64,000 bases of DNA from Numida meleagris (lineage: Eukaryota > Chordata > Aves > Galliformes > Numididae), in contig NC_034438.1 of assembly GCF_002078875.1 (NCBI RefSeq), positions 14,178,183 to 14,242,182 on the forward strand. Reading direction: 5' to 3'. The position numbers and the translations under genes were made by a program. This document shows, one piece after another, positions 1-13,983 of the stretch (the first letter of the stretch is position 1; each line of letters opens with the position of its first letter). Under the pieces are notes generated by a model. The model searched no databases and was not told the DNA's origin. It worked only from the letters and a program-made list of their open reading frames with translations.

Positions 1-151
1 GGGCCTTGCTACCCCCAGGCAGATCAACACTTCCTGCCAGCTTGGTGTTGTCTGCAAACTTACTGAGGGTGCTCTCAATGCCCTCATCCAGGTCATCAGT
101 AAAGATATTGAAGAGGACAGGCCCTAGCACCGACCCCTGGGGAACACCACT
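1..151 (-). mobile_element. CR1 LINE fragment (reverse transcriptase region)
   Basis: Read on the minus strand, this encodes the CR1 reverse-transcriptase block [16 protein letters not shown] followed by a degraded FADDTKL-type active-site stretch (the catalytic pair reads as D-N). CR1 is the dominant avian LINE and is typically 5'-truncated. This copy begins at 151 and continues past the left edge. It parallels the better-preserved copy whose same region lies at 1086-1376. Confidence 0.85.
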
Positions 152-424
152 ATTTTCCATCTTTTGCCTAATTTAGCTGCTATACATGGCAGATTAATCA
201 CATGTCTGTTCAGTAGTGAAACTTTTGCTTCAGACTGTTATTTCAAATTTCTTGTTGCCAGTGACTGAAAAGATTATGTCAAGGGTATTTTGCAGACTAT
301 CATGATAACCAAACACCTGTGATATTACTATATGATTGCCAGGTTCCTCTACCACTCCTGTCCTCTCCATCCCACTACCATTTAGTGGGTGTTATACAGA
401 GACAGTATATGTATTAGCAGGAAA
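152..424. other. Unique spacer between two CR1 copies
   Basis: AT-rich sequence with no gene or recognised repeat, separating the 5' end of one CR1 from the 3' tail of the next. Confidence 0.5.
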
Positions 425-1998
425 TCACAGAATCACTGAATTGCAGGAGTTGAAAGGGACCTGAAGAGATCATCAAGTCCAACAGGTTCCCTACAATAAG
501 TTGCATACGTCAGCATCCATAGAGGTCTTGAATATCTCCATAGAAGGAACCTCTACAACCTCTCTGTTCCGGTGCTCCATCATCCTTACTGTAAAGATGT
601 TATTCTGCATTTTGAATGGAATTTTCTATGTTCAATAAGAGCCTGGCCTAGTCTATTTTTCTCCCATCTCCCTTTAGATATTTACAAACATTAATCAGAT
701 TCCTACTCCATCTTCTTTCCTCCAGGCTGGACAGACTCAGATTACTCAGCCCTTCCTCATGGGAGATGCTCCAAGCCTCTAACCATCTTCGTGGCCCTCT
801 GCTGAACTCTCTTCAGGAGATCCCTGTCTTTTTTGAACTGGGAACCCTGGAACTGGACACAGTATTCTAAATGTGGCCTCACCAGGGCAGAGTAGAGGTA
901 GAGGAACACCTCATGGCCAGCTGGTCATGTTCTTTTTAATGCACCCCAGGATACCACTGGCCTTCTTGGCCACAAGGGCACACTCCTGTCTCATGGCTAG
1001 CCTGCTAACTACCAGAACAACAAGATCCTTCTCTGCAGAGCTCCTCTCCAGCAGGTCAGACCCTAACCTGTACTGATGTATTCAATTATCCCTCCCCAAG
1101 TGCAAGACATCCATACTTGTAAAAGGACTTGTTAAACCTCATCAGATTCATCCCTGCCCAACTGTCCAGTCTTTCCAGGTCTTGTTGAGTGATAGCACAG
1201 CCTTCTGGTGTGTCAGCCACACCTCCCAGCTTTGTATCATCAGCAAACTTGCTGAGGGTGGACTCCATCCCTTTATCCAGGTCACTGATAAAGATGTTGA
1301 ACAAGGCCAGACCCAGCATGGATCCCTGGGGAACTCCGCTAGTTACAGGCCTACAACCCAACTCTGCACTGCTCACAACCCTCTGATCTCTGCCAGTCAG
1401 CCAGATCTCAGTTCACCTCACCATTTAGTCACCTGTCCTGCACTTTCTAAGTGTCATAGTAAAGGTGTTGTAAAATGCTTTACTGAAGTCAAGATATGCA
1501 ACCTCCTTTGCTTTTTCCCCATCTACCCAGATGGAGATGATATCACAGAAAGCTACCAGGTTGGCTGAGCAGGATGGGGGTGAGGCTGACTGGCCTGTAG
1601 CTTCCTGGATCCTCCTTCTTGCCCTTTTTGAAGGCTGGAGTGGACACTGACTATCCTCCGATCTTCAGGCACCTCTCTCATTCACCCAGACTTTTCAAAA
1701 ATAATGGAGTGATTCAGCACTCACCTCTGGAAGCTCCCTCAGCACACATGGGTGCATCCCATTGGGGCCCATGGATTTGTGTGCGTTGATTTTGGCTAGA
1801 CGCTCTCTGACCGTCTCCCCCTCAACCGTAGGGAAGCCTTCCATTCTCTAGACTTTCTCTGTTACCTCCAGGGTGTGAGATTCCCAAGGGGCAGTCTTTG
1901 TAGTAAAGACTGAAGTAAAGAAGGCATTCAGAATCTCCACCTTCTCAGTGTCCCCTGTTACTAGGGCACCCATCTCATTTAGTAGGGGTGCTTCCCAC
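425..1998 (-). mobile_element. CR1 LINE, long 5'-truncated copy with degraded reverse transcriptase
   Basis: The minus-strand element has its 3' end at 425 (CACAGAATCACTG, the eroded CR1 tail) and is truncated near 1998. At 1086-1376 the minus strand still reads [17 protein letters not shown] and FADDTKLGG, the latter holding the two catalytic aspartates of a reverse transcriptase palm domain. The NLMRFNKS segment that follows is the normal CR1 order. Upstream polymerase sequence (1400-1998) aligns in kind with CR1 but is broken by stops and frameshifts. No endonuclease domain is present, so the copy is dead. Confidence 0.9.
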
Positions 1999-4769
1999 TT
2001 AGTAAAGTCTTATTCATAAGAAAACACTTCTCCCTCAGCAGGTTGCTCCTGCTCTCCATTAGACCTCCTCCTGAGTAATCTGAAAACTAGTGTTAGTCTT
2101 TGGTTAAAGGGTTTAATGCTTTGGCTACATTTATCTACTAAATTAAAATCGACCAAGAGTGTTTCCAAGCACTGATACTGTTCCCAACCAGCACATGTGA
2201 CCCCTGTCTGCACTAGTGAATTGTCTTAACCCTAAAAACAAGGCAGTGACCTGCTAGTCCCTTTGGGGAGTAGTCTCTGCACTACTCTAGCTGCCAAATT
2301 ATGCTCAGCAGTTACTTGGAGACAGCTATAGGAATGCCTCCATTCATACCAGGGAACATGCTGACAGCTGACTAGCACAGAGTGTTTCAGTAACTTTACT
2401 TATTCCAGTGCAGCCTCAGTTAGGACTAGGGTAGTTTGTGACATCCAAAAGCTCAGAGATGGAAATCCTCATTGTCATATTTCAACCTGGTTATAAGAAA
2501 CTTCTTTGCGTCATTTCTCTCTTTCTGTCAGTCTTTTTTTCTCCCTTTCTTTTTCTTTTTTCTTTTTTTTTCTTTTTTTCCAGATGTGTCTATAACATTA
2601 AAACTGATGTGATCTAACAACCACCATAAAACTTGCTGACTGCTAATTTAAATACCAGATATCTTTCTTTGATCTTGACTTTTTTAGCATAGACCAAGTT
2701 GTATATACCTGCATAATATAGGGTAGCACACAAACAAATCCAAGCACAAGCAGTTCACTGTCTACTGCTAAGCTAGGAGAAGACAGAAAAATAGATGTGA
2801 GAGAGTGAATCATATTTGTTTGTGTGTGACTAAGAGATGCCCACATACAACACTGTCAAGTCTGAGCAGACCAGCTTCTGGTATTTGTCAGGTACATTAT
2901 AGCTTAGTTTGAATGCCTGCTCTCTACTTGTCAGATACATGGTGTAGGTTTTTGTCAACTCCTTTAAGGCAAGGAGACAGCTCATTCAAAATTGCACAAT
3001 TTGCTTTGGGAATTCTGTGCATTATCTTATCATCCATGCTAGCACAAGCAGTCTTCAATCATAATTTACAGCATATTACAAACTTGATGTAGTTTTGCAC
3101 TGTGACTCTGAAATTACACTTTCCCTTTTTAGAAAACGCTAAACAGTGGTACAGTGGGAAGCAGGTGGAATGGGTGCAGCCTTAACTGCAGTCTCTGTAG
3201 CTTTAGTTTCTTGGTAACATGCTAAAACCAGAAAAATTTTCCATATCATACTGAAAAATGGCTTCAGTTTTGTGGACCCGTTGTTCAAAACCTTGGCAGA
3301 GAAAAAAATAAAAAAGCACTTGTATTGCTTGTACTTTAGAGCAGCTGAGAAAGTAAGCATTGAAAGGTTACACACTTTAGAAAATAAAATAATCAGCTTG
3401 TGAAGTATGTGGGAGGATTTTTTTTTAGTTGTGAAAATCATAGGCTTATTATAAAGAATGAGAGACATCCCAGGCATCCCAGGGATAACAAAAGCAGATG
3501 CTTCTTTCTATTTCTTTTTTCTTCCACCTATTTGTTTTCTGTTTTAATTTTCTCTGTGCTTTCTTTGCTCTGCTTCTTCTTACATTAATTTTGTTGTTTG
3601 CCTATTTTCTGTGAGTCATTTTTAATTCACTTTTAAAGCAGGATCATCTCCCTCTCTCATTCTCCTAGAAAGAAAATAAACATGATAACCACAATGTTTG
3701 TGTGGACTCACAATTAAATAAAGAGTCCTTCCATCCCTTCACAAAACACAACATACTGGACTCACTGATCTTGGCTATGCTGTCCATAACATCAGGACTT
3801 GCTAGTAGGTACTGAACATTGTGTGTATCCAGATATACTAGCGGTTATAAACTTAATTTTTTTGTTTTTAACCTTTTCAGTTTCAGCCCGAGCTCAGTCA
3901 TTTTTAGGTTTAAATATTCTGCAAGTTGTTTTTTCCCATTCCAGCTCTAGTTTTCTCATTTTACTCAGTGAAGTAGGATATAGAATAACAGAAGCCAATA
4001 ATTAATTGGAAATAAAATCTAATGATTTCAGTGCAATAAAAAGACATGGAAATAATTTGTTTATCCCTTCCTATATTATTAAGCTAGTAGTTTGGTTGTT
4101 TTTTTTTTTAGTTAAAAATTTAAAAATGTGTGCAGACTCTCAGGAGACTGAAATTATTTTCTTGCTTTAACATTAAATTGTTACGTAAGCTGAAAACCCA
4201 CTAAAACCACTTCATGTTATGTAGCTTTTAATTTAGCCAAGTCTGAGTGATTATTACATAGAATGTGGGCCCAGCACTAACTCATCCAGCAAATTAATCG
4301 AAGTAAAAATCTGCTGCATCATCTAGGAGCAGTAAAATAGTCCTTTGTTTCAGTAGCTTCATTCTCAGGTAGGCACTCTGTGGACCATCTGCTGTGCGGT
4401 TTTGGTGAACTTGCATCATACCGACCTGCAAGATTTTTGTCTGTGTAGTTTAGTATTTATACTCCCATAATTGAAAAAAAGAATGGCTGAGGAATAAAGG
4501 AAACAATTGCTAACAATATACTTGGATACTTGAAATTTTCATTGAACCATTCTCTGGTGTATTTTTTTTTGGAATAATTCTTTGATCTCCATTGCTCAGC
4601 GCTTTAAAAACTGGGTCTGAAAAGCATCACTCAGGAACAATGAACAGAAGAGCTGTTTCTGACTCGCAGGGCACTGACTGGAAGTCCTTGTTAGACTGTT
4701 TGGAATGTGCCTGTGAGTTTACATAACAAGAACCATGATTTTTCCCCAGTATATGTTTGTTGAGTCATA
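1999..4769. other. Intergenic, no gene seen; pyrimidine tract
   Basis: Unique AT-rich sequence downstream of FGF10. It contains a C/T low-complexity tract at about 2518-2581 (T-runs broken by C, ending CCAG) and a second, weaker one near 3506-3530. Open frames of 60-112 codons here have no recognisable domain. Confidence 0.6.
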
Positions 4770-5317
4770 CATAGGGATGCTCCAAAAGTAATGCCTCCTA
4801 TCTTATTATATTGGCACATGATATCAGAAGTAGATGTTGTGGTACAGCAGTAGAGGTTGAACCTTCCTAGCAATATTCCATTACATTTTCTTGCCATGTG
4901 ACAGACGGCAGCAGAGGGGCAGTCTGATAGAATGGTGTCTGACACAGAATTGCAGATGAAGCAAAGGTGTGTCACTGAATTCCACCACACAGAAAAAATG
5001 GCACCCACTGACATTCAATGACACTTGCTGAATGTTTATGGAGACCAAACAGTGGATGTGAGCACCATGAGGTGGTGGGTGGTGCATTTCAGTCAAGTGA
5101 CAGGGACAGTGGTTCACCTCCACTGGTGCAAATTTTTACAAGCGTGACATGCAGTCTTTTGTTTATCTCTGGTAAAAATGCACTGCTCATGGTGGTGACT
5201 ATGCCAAAAATGAGTGTTTTGTAGCTGAGAATATTTATCAAATAGTGTTATTCTGCTCTTTGCATCTGTTGTTTGCATGGAAATACATAGAAGGCATTAC
5301 TTTTGGAGCAACCTATG
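4770..5317 (+). mobile_element. Mariner-type DNA transposon, internally deleted (copy 1)
   Basis: A 548-bp element with inverted termini: the left end reads CATAGGGATGCTCCAAAAGT, and the right end is the near-perfect reverse complement (ACTTTTGGAGCAACCTATG). TA dinucleotides at 4768-4769 and 5318-5319 are the expected mariner target duplication. The interior reads as the N-terminal helix-turn-helix part of a mariner transposase (the stretch LLNVYGDQTVDVS) but contains in-frame stops. It then jumps to 3' terminal noncoding sequence, so the catalytic DDD domain is absent. The family resembles the chicken mariner known as Galluhop (recognition from memory). It is a non-autonomous, dead copy. A second copy with the same architecture lies at 24110-24662. 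Confidence 0.88.
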
Positions 5318-8300
5318 TATTTGCAAATACATTTGCACGTATGGATATGAAAACTCTTCATGCCTTTCCATTCTCTGAACATTTTTCTTTTTGAAGATCC
5401 TAGGTTTCAGGTAAAGAATTGGGATGCTTTATAGCGTATGTAGAAATCTGTTTTTGGGCTACATTACTGCTTACTTAAGCAACATTTGCAGAATTTTAAC
5501 TGTCATTCTTAAATAAAATGGGAAGTTTTTTTGTTACTTCTTATAGAATAGAATAAAATGAAAGTTATTCTCACATTTAGCCATGATCAGGAGCTATTTT
5601 TTTTTCTGTTAGTGGAAGCCTTTGCTATTCCTATACTTCTTATTTAGTTTTTTGGCAAATTAAGACCAACTTTAAATAATTTAGCAATTCAGAGTTGCTG
5701 TACAAGTTTATTACATAAAAATCAAATGCTTTGTTTGGGATTTCTTTTTTCCATTCCTGTGTGACCAAATCCTTCAGAAATGTGAATCATTCAACATACA
5801 CTGAAGCAACTGGTGCTTTTTTTCAGTTTTTATGGAATGAGGGAATGCTAGAAATACATAGATTGCAATCTTCTTCTTTCATCTACATCTATTGTGGATC
5901 AGCTGTCTCTTCTACAGGGAGATGGTACAAAAACCATAGCTTTGTAAGTAGAAGGAAAGAGAGAACATCCTATTTTTGAAGCAAAGAATGGCCAGACAGA
6001 ATGAGGGGAATATTTTTCACTCTTTCTCTGTTGAATTCTGTTTTACAAATTTAAATATCTTCTCCAGTTATCAAGTTCAGATTGGATTCAGATTCTGTCC
6101 TCTGCATTGCCCATGTCCCTGTTGATATATATGAGTCTGTTGAAGGTCTCTCAGATAAGTGTACTTTGTAAATCAGTAGTCAGTCTTTAATATGAATAAT
6201 ACATAGTTACAAGCTCAGGACATAGCACTTGTGTGACCTCACTAGAAATACGTTTCTTATTTGGCAATGAAAGACTGATAAGTATTCTAGATTACTACTT
6301 TTCTCTGAGTATAATATATTTGTGCTGGACATTATCAATATAGCTAATTTGTTGAGTTTTTTTCAGTTTACAACTGAGAATGTTATGTAGAAGTATATAA
6401 ATAAACTTACGAAAGCCAAGGTTTATCCAATCTGCAGTACCTCTGCTATCCAGTAGGTCACTTTGTCAAGCAGGAAATTCTTCATTTATGGAGTTTTTGT
6501 AACAGTTAATGCTTTCACTGTTTACACTATAAATCTGTATTTTCAGGGAATTGCAATGTAGTTATAAAAATGTTTTCCCAGCCTAACACTTAAGTACTTA
6601 ATCCAATAGCAAGTTTGTTTTCATAATATTTGAGAAATCTGTTCAGTTCTTTTTTTTTAAATTACAGTAGTGCAAATGAAAAAACACGAATAAAACTTTA
6701 AAAAAAAAAAAAAGGTACAGCTTCCACATGTTCTTCCACATGGCTCTAACTCAAACATTGTATTTTTTTTCAAAATGAAATTTTGCAGGACCTCTCAATC
6801 TGCCCTGTAGTGATTGTGGACCTGTACTTTTATTTGGGGAAATAAACATTTTAAAATAACTAAATGCATCATTTTGGGAAAAAAAAAACCAAAAAACTGT
6901 TTCTGCACATGTTTAGCCAAAACATACCCACCCCAAAATGTCACACAGCTTTAAAACTGGAACATGTGGAATTGCACTGACACATATAATAATAAACCAC
7001 AACAAGAGTGTGCCTTAGCAGATCGCTGGTATACTTCTTCAATCCGATATGAGCCTGCAGACCAAAGGCCGAGAGAGTTCAGTGTCTTCAGAAGTGGGTA
7101 AACAGCACACTGCTGTACATCTTGACATGATTAATTGGTCTTAAGTACAGCTCACTGTTAACATATTTCATTGAACTCTTCAGAATTTCATAAGCTCTCT
7201 CTTTTCTTTATGAGCAATAAAGACCAATAGATGAAAGATAGAAATTTACTAGCATTTTGAATACATTCTCTCCTTTTTTTTTTTAACCATTTTCCTTCTC
7301 CAACTTCTTGATTTATTCCGTCCCTTTTTGATAGATTCCCTTTGTCCTAAGAAACTGTCCTGCCCCCCTAGTTGTAGTTTAAGATAATAGCAGCTACTAT
7401 TAATAAAGACCATCAGCCAATTTGGAATATTGAAAAGATTTATTTCTGGTTTAGCTTGTGCCAATGTGTCTGTCTATCAATGCACACTTTTATCGTGGCT
7501 CACTGCCATAATATTTCAGTGTAATTTGCACATGTTGGAGATGTAAAACTGCCTTACATTTAATACTGCAAAAGATTCTGGTAGATTTAACTTGCTGCAA
7601 GTGCATTCTATTCAAATTCTATGTGGTCGTGGGCAGAACAGTAATCTGTAAGTATATGTATATTATCTGAACTAGGAAGTAAAAAATCCTTCAGGAAAGA
7701 GCTGCCAGAGTAGCACACATTTTATTTAATTAACATGTAAGAAAGGAATATTTATATATTATCTCTGAAAAGGAAGTGGAAATGGCAAATGTATGTATTT
7801 AATGAGATAGAACCATGTTAAAAGATCAAAGTAAAGTATAACTGTTTACATCTTTGCGGTTTGACAGACTGTCCACTGTAATTAAAATAAGATAAAACCA
7901 CAGCATTACAGCATTATTCCTGCAAAGGAATATACCATTCTTCCAGATGTCATAAGCAAATGCCAGGCTGGTTGATAGCAGTGCATATGGTAAGGATCAA
8001 TATTTGCATCCTGCTTTTCCACCAGGAGGAATTTCAGCTAACTTGTAATACTGAAACGGCTCTTCTACATGACTGAAGAAATGCATGAGTGCATTCTGAA
8101 ATTGTAATTCGTTTTCAGCAGAGTATAAATAAAGACACAGAAAAAAGAATACTTAAATCTCCCATACTTGACTAAATTAATATCTGAGGAAAAAAAAAAA
8201 AGAAAGATTTGGCTTTGGACTACCAGTCTAACCACAAATATTGTCTGTGAAATACCTGGCTCAGCACATACTTTGCAATGGTAGGGAATGCCTAATGGCA

Positions 8301-11300
8301 TTTATTTATGTATTTATTTAATTGTTATGTTAAAGGGAGAGTTTTGTTTGAGCCATATTATTAGATGAGTGCTGGTACACACCAGGAGGTGTCTAGCAGG
8401 CTGGAATTCTTTTCTTTTCCTCTGCTTTTAGTGCAAGATTATCACAAAGAACTTTTCATTACTTTTTCTGGACAAGGAACGTAAATCTTCCAAAAATGTC
8501 TTGGGTTTATGTAACTTTAAATCAATAGTGTCTTAATATTCTATGAATTTCATTTTAGCCTATGAAAACACCTTCTCGTGTGCAAAGAAAACACCAGTTT
8601 TTCTTTGTGAGGCAGGAAGACAAAACACATACCCAGTTTCTCACATGGTGATGTCTTTTTCAGTATGCTCATTCTGCAACTTTCGTTGTGCAGAAGGACT
8701 CAACACAGATTCAGATTCTGACTTGGAGCTAACACAGACATGCTGAACTAGATCTTAGTATAAATCAGCACAGATGCTACCAACGTGAGTGGAACAGTTT
8801 CTCATGTCAGAGATGAGTCTGGTCAAAAGTTTCTCTGTTTTTTTTTTAAATATCAGAACCAAAGCCAAATGTAAATTTACTAAAAAAAAAAAAATAAAAC
8901 AACATCCAAAGACAAAACAAATCCCAACAGTTTTTCTTCAGCTATTCAGTGTGGATTCAGCAGGAGGGGCAAATGGAACTGCAGACCCCATGAGCATGGC
9001 CTTATGCTGTGCACACTCCACATCTCCAGATGGTGGGAGAAGATGTGCTTCTGAATTGCCAACAGCAGTTTTGTGGTTATGTGCAGTCCTGGTAGTAATA
9101 AAAAAATTAAGAAGAGAATGGCAAGAATGGCTGTTTTTCTGAAGGTTTTGCAATGAGACAAATGTCATTATTTTTAAATAAATGTGGCAAAAGTAAATTG
9201 TTGTCAATAAAGTCAAACTGTCTATGGAAGTCTGTTTTAAGATTTGAAATGGGGCTGCTGTGAAAAAATGTTGGCCTCTTCCTCCATGTGTGACTCAAAA
9301 GTTAATGGTATTGAGTCTAATAATAGCTCAATAGCACATTTCTCCCAAAGTAGCAACAAAAATCGTTTATTAAACAGTAGTGGTAATGCTCTCTGCAATG
9401 CTCAGTGAAAGGAAAGGCTGAATTATTTAAGATACATTCAAACAATTGAAAATATAGCAACATCAAGTTTGTCAGAATTTGTGATATTATCGTATGTCCC
9501 ATTCCAAAAAGTTAAGTGACAAAACTGAGAAAACTATGAGCTATACGAAGTTACCTACAGAAAGGGAAGCCCATTCCTTTAGATGATTTTTTGTAGGTGA
9601 AAACATTTTTAATAAGTGAGTATAAGGTATTTTACAGTGATCCCTTTCTACCATTTTCAGCTGAAAATTTCTGATCAAATCTTTTCTAGAAGATCTTTTA
9701 GTATCTTCAAGGCCTTTGAAGCAGGCGCTAGAGCAGTCTGTTCCAGACAGTCAGGGAATACACTCCACACTGGCATGCTACAGCGTAGGTAGTATTTACA
9801 ATTCTTAGGTGTTTACTGTCTCACTTTTTTCTTTATATTGATGTATCAAATTATTCTTGCATATGCTATGAAAGCAGCAGATTGCTGTCAGCTGGTTTTT
9901 CTTTATTGCATTTAGTTAAAGATAAGCCTGTGCTAAGCTAGTTTAACTTGTTGTTAGAACATTTTTCAGGATATGATATAAGTGGAATATGGTTTCTGCA
10001 TGCAGAGCCAACATGGTAAAAAAAAAAGTGTTGGATTTACTTCTCTCTGGAGTTATTTATATAGCCTCAAATGAAACCATTTGCCATGCAATTATTAGCT
10101 GGAAGTGTTTTCAACAAAACATAGAATGCAAACAAGGAAGAATAATTGTATTAGCAAAATTAGGATATCTTGAAATTGTATTCTAAGATGCAAAGTCTGT
10201 AACTTTGGGAAGTAGTTCCTAAAAGTAGTTACAGTATGTAAATGCCTTGTGACTTTGTGTTCTGTCTTATATGTCTTAAGAATCCAGGGGTACTATAATT
10301 AAATGCCACTTGCCAATATTTTCCAGCACTGTGTAATGTTAACTGCACATATAAAACATATTGTCTCCTGCTGCTGATTTTTTATTGTCCTGTGTCTGTA
10401 TTAAACGCTGTACTGGTGTGCTTAAGGATGTAATTTTGTGCAGGAAACCACAATAAGGTCTGGGAATAATTGCAACATGAGATCAAGATTAAAAGATAGA
10501 ATTTTCCAAAAACCATTTCACATTTTTATCACAAGGTATTCGATGTGTACAGTAATTCTAATGATCACTTAGTGTATAGATAAATGTTAGCAACGACTGA
10601 CATTTAATGTTGCCACACACCAAAATAGTTATATAAAGCTTGATCAAGGCATGATGTTACCTTATCATCTGGTTCAACACTCAGCTTGAATACCTTTCGT
10701 TATGATATTTTACTATCCTTCTAACCATGTATAGTTTGACTTTAATGAATAAGTGTAGACATTGAATTAGTCTCAGTCTTCCACTGGTACTGGTAAAGCT
10801 TTTCTCGAGGACAATTGCTTTCCCTGGAGATCTATACTAGCTGTGGCTGAATATAGTTTGCCTTCCCTTCCTGGTTGTTCCAATGGAGATTTTCTTTCTG
10901 ATGTGTGAGTTCAGGAGAAAAAAGTTACTTTATTCCAAAGGTTTCCTATTTTTTGTTTTATTCAGAAGTCATCCTCTCCTTGATACAAAGGAGAAGGTTC
11001 CCCTAGCTTCACTGATCATTGCTGTTTTGCACAAAATTCCCTTTGAAATGTTTTTTTTTTTTTTCTCTGAGAGGGAGAAGAATTGATTTATGGTTCCAGT
11101 GTTTCACAGACAATTCAAACCAAGTCCACAGCAATAGAACAAGCAATGCTGTAATCCATACAGCATGTGCCATCTGTAGAGGATGTAATTGCAATAGTGT
11201 TATAACCTCTTCTCTGTAGGCCAAACATGTGGAACATTCTCTAGATATTATGTTCGGCTGAAAATGTTTAATGTTGTGGTATTTTGAATTGGGACGAACA

Positions 11301-12384
11301 TCCAGTAACAATGTACTGTTCCTAAGCATTGAACAACTGTATCAAACACAGAATTTGAAGAGGGGCTTGTAAAACACAATGTCTTATAAAACCTATAAAG
11401 ACCTCCTTGGGATAAGAGTGGAGGAGTTGCATTTTAGAGCTTTGATAAAAGATTCATAAATTTGCTTAGAAGTGTTTAGTTAGATTAATCTATTCTTGAG
11501 ACCATAGAGTAGAAAACATCCATTAGTGCTTTCTGCTGCTAAAACACATCACTTGAAATAACAGGTAAACATAGAGAAGTAGTAATTTTTAACACCACCA
11601 CCTTAATTGCTATTTTTTTTTTATCACAGAAAGTCCTATCAAGATTATGAAAGTTTTGTGGAAGTGGCACATCATAAAGAGAGTACTTTTCCTTAGGAGC
11701 TTCAAGTCTTAAGCTGATCCATCTTCAACCTTATGAATGTTAACTGAATACCAATTCTTTTTTTATAGGCAGTGGAAAGACATTTGTCTTCTCAGGATAC
11801 ACATTTCAGGTTGAGAAAATTTTCTGCAGAGTGTTAACTCAATTCAATTCAATCTTCCCAATTCAGCCTTTGATCTTAGAAGAAATGTTATTGTCTTCAT
11901 TGTGCAGGACACTGAAGCAAACAGACCTGAACATAGATTTTTTACTTCATTATCTAACCTGTAGTTCAGTCTAAGCAGCAAGTCATCCATTAAATGGGCC
12001 AGTGGTAGGTCTAAAGGCATCGCAGTATTTTTATAGTAGCCAAGGGCAACTAGCTACTATTAAGTACCAGAAACAAAAAATTACAACTGGTTGTCACTGT
12101 TCTTTCCTAGGGGAGCTACTAGGGAGCTTCTGCCATTTAAACTGAAATTATTTAGTTGTTTCTCTACTAATTGCAACTGCAATGTGATGGACAAAAATTG
12201 TGCTGGTTCCACAAGGATAGATGGATAATTAGAAGTATCATACAAGGATCTGAGAAACAAACACTGCTCTGAGGACTTGATAAGGAAAATGTTAGTTTTC
12301 CCATTCATTGTTTTGTGGAAGAAAGCAGCAGTATCTAAAGGGTTCAAACAAGAAAACTAGATTGAGATTCTATCAGGGAGCATT
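5318..12384. other. Intergenic, no gene seen
   Basis: Seven kilobases of AT-rich sequence without a recognised transposable element. Notable simple sequence: a 14-A run at 6700-6713 preceded by AATAAAA, an A-run near 8189-8201, a TTTA-rich stretch at 8300-8325 and a T-run near 11048-11064. Open frames here show no domain and are judged spurious. Confidence 0.6.
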
Positions 12385-12650
12385 TTAATGGAGCAAGAGG
12401 TAATGAATTTAAACTAAAAGAATATAGATTTAGATTAGACATTAGGGAGGAATTCTTCACTGTGAGTGTGGAGAGGCACTGGCACAGGCAACCCAGAGAA
12501 GATATGGATGCCCCATCCCTGTAGGCCTTCAAGGCCAGGTTGAACAGAGCTTTGGGCAGCCTGGTGTAGTTGGAAGCAGCCTAGCCCATGGCAGGGGGTT
12601 GAAACTAGACTTTAAGGTCCCTGCAAACCCAAGCCATCCTATGATAAACT
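12385..12650 (+). mobile_element. CR1 LINE 3' end
   Basis: The plus-strand sequence follows the CR1 3' end order: a GGAGGAATTCTTCACTGTGA block, the GGCACTGGCACAGGCAACCC block, the GGCCTTCAAGGCCAGGTTGA block, the GGCAGCCTGGTGTAG block, and finally a GGGTTGAAACTAGA motif and an eroded ATCCTATGATAA tail. Only the last few hundred bases of the LINE remain. Confidence 0.88.
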
Positions 12651-13978
12651 ATCTCTATGATATTTTCATAGTTTTGGCATTGCAGAGGTGAGACTAACTG
12701 TCTGAATCCTCAGCTCCTCTGAGTACCTCACCCAGAAGAAAACCGTGCTTAGGAGGGAGCTTAAAACTGACATTGTGGATCCCGCTAAGAGTTACAAGAA
12801 ATACAGTTTAAGGAATCTTAGTGCCTATGTAGTTTGAGCAGCAGCCAAATTAAGCTTTGTAGACTGAATATTTTAGGCAGGCACCTAACATACTCTTGAA
12901 TTTTTATTTTAGTTGTTTTTATTTATATCAGTCTTTACATGGCTTGCCAAGGTCATGTATAGCCATTCTGGCAACTGAGATTTGAGGTCAGAATTCCAGT
13001 CCAGTGCCTTACCCACAAGATTATCTTCTTGCTTAGGCACTAGAGACGTCTTTTGAAAAGTTTCGTCTGTGGTTAAGATTGCAAACAGATTTCCTGTCTT
13101 CTACAGTAAATGTTTCAAAGAGGGATAGCTTTTGGTTTGAGGTGACACGAGGATCTAGCACTCAGCTGTTGCTCTTCAGAAGTGAAGCATAAGGCTGTAA
13201 TAATACATTTAATATGTGTTTTCTCCTGCTCTTCCCAGCTTAGGCAGGAAAGAGAATTTCATTCTGTCAGAGCCAAATAAAATAAAAGTTTCATATTATT
13301 TAACCTTCTTTCCTCATTGGAGGTTCCATTGCTCTTCAGTAACTCTTCATATGACTCTAAGAACACTCTGAAAAACAGCTGAAAAAGATCTGAGCCCTTA
13401 AGTTCAACATTAAATAACTGCAAAATTTGCAAGTCATTTTGCAATTAAAGATATAGAATTACATCAGAGCACTTACTTTGGCATCTTTGCTTCAGCATCA
13501 GGCAGGTTTTAATAAGTCAGTACTGCTATTCAGCAACCCGTTCTTCATCTACAAATTTTACAAAATGTTAAAGAGCTTGCAGCTGATCACTTGCTTGTAT
13601 TCATACAACTAAGTGACTCCTCCAAGCATTACTGTAGAATAAAAAATAATCACTAAGCAACAGAAAAAGGATAAACATTTTAATCAGAAATAACTGTTTT
13701 GTTTGTTTTTGGAGATAATGTGAATAGTTAAAGATACTTTGTGTGTAGCTGTTTGGTGCTGCAGGGTGTAGGTGTAGAAATATATTGGGTCTGAGCTTAA
13801 AGAAAAGAAAGCTGAGTAACACATTACTTGTAAAACCTCCTTAGTAACTGCATCATAGCCAGTTCTGGATAATGTATAAATAAGGAAGTTTCTTTGCACT
13901 TGGCCTTGGGTACAGAGTTCTAAGCTTCAATGAAGGACGTGAGTTCCCTAAAAGTTAAGGAGAAGAATTTCAGGTATA
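12651..13978. other. Intergenic, no gene seen
   Basis: Unique sequence between a CR1 end and the solo LTR. No coding signal or repeat recognised. Confidence 0.55.
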
Positions 13979-13983
13979 GTGGG

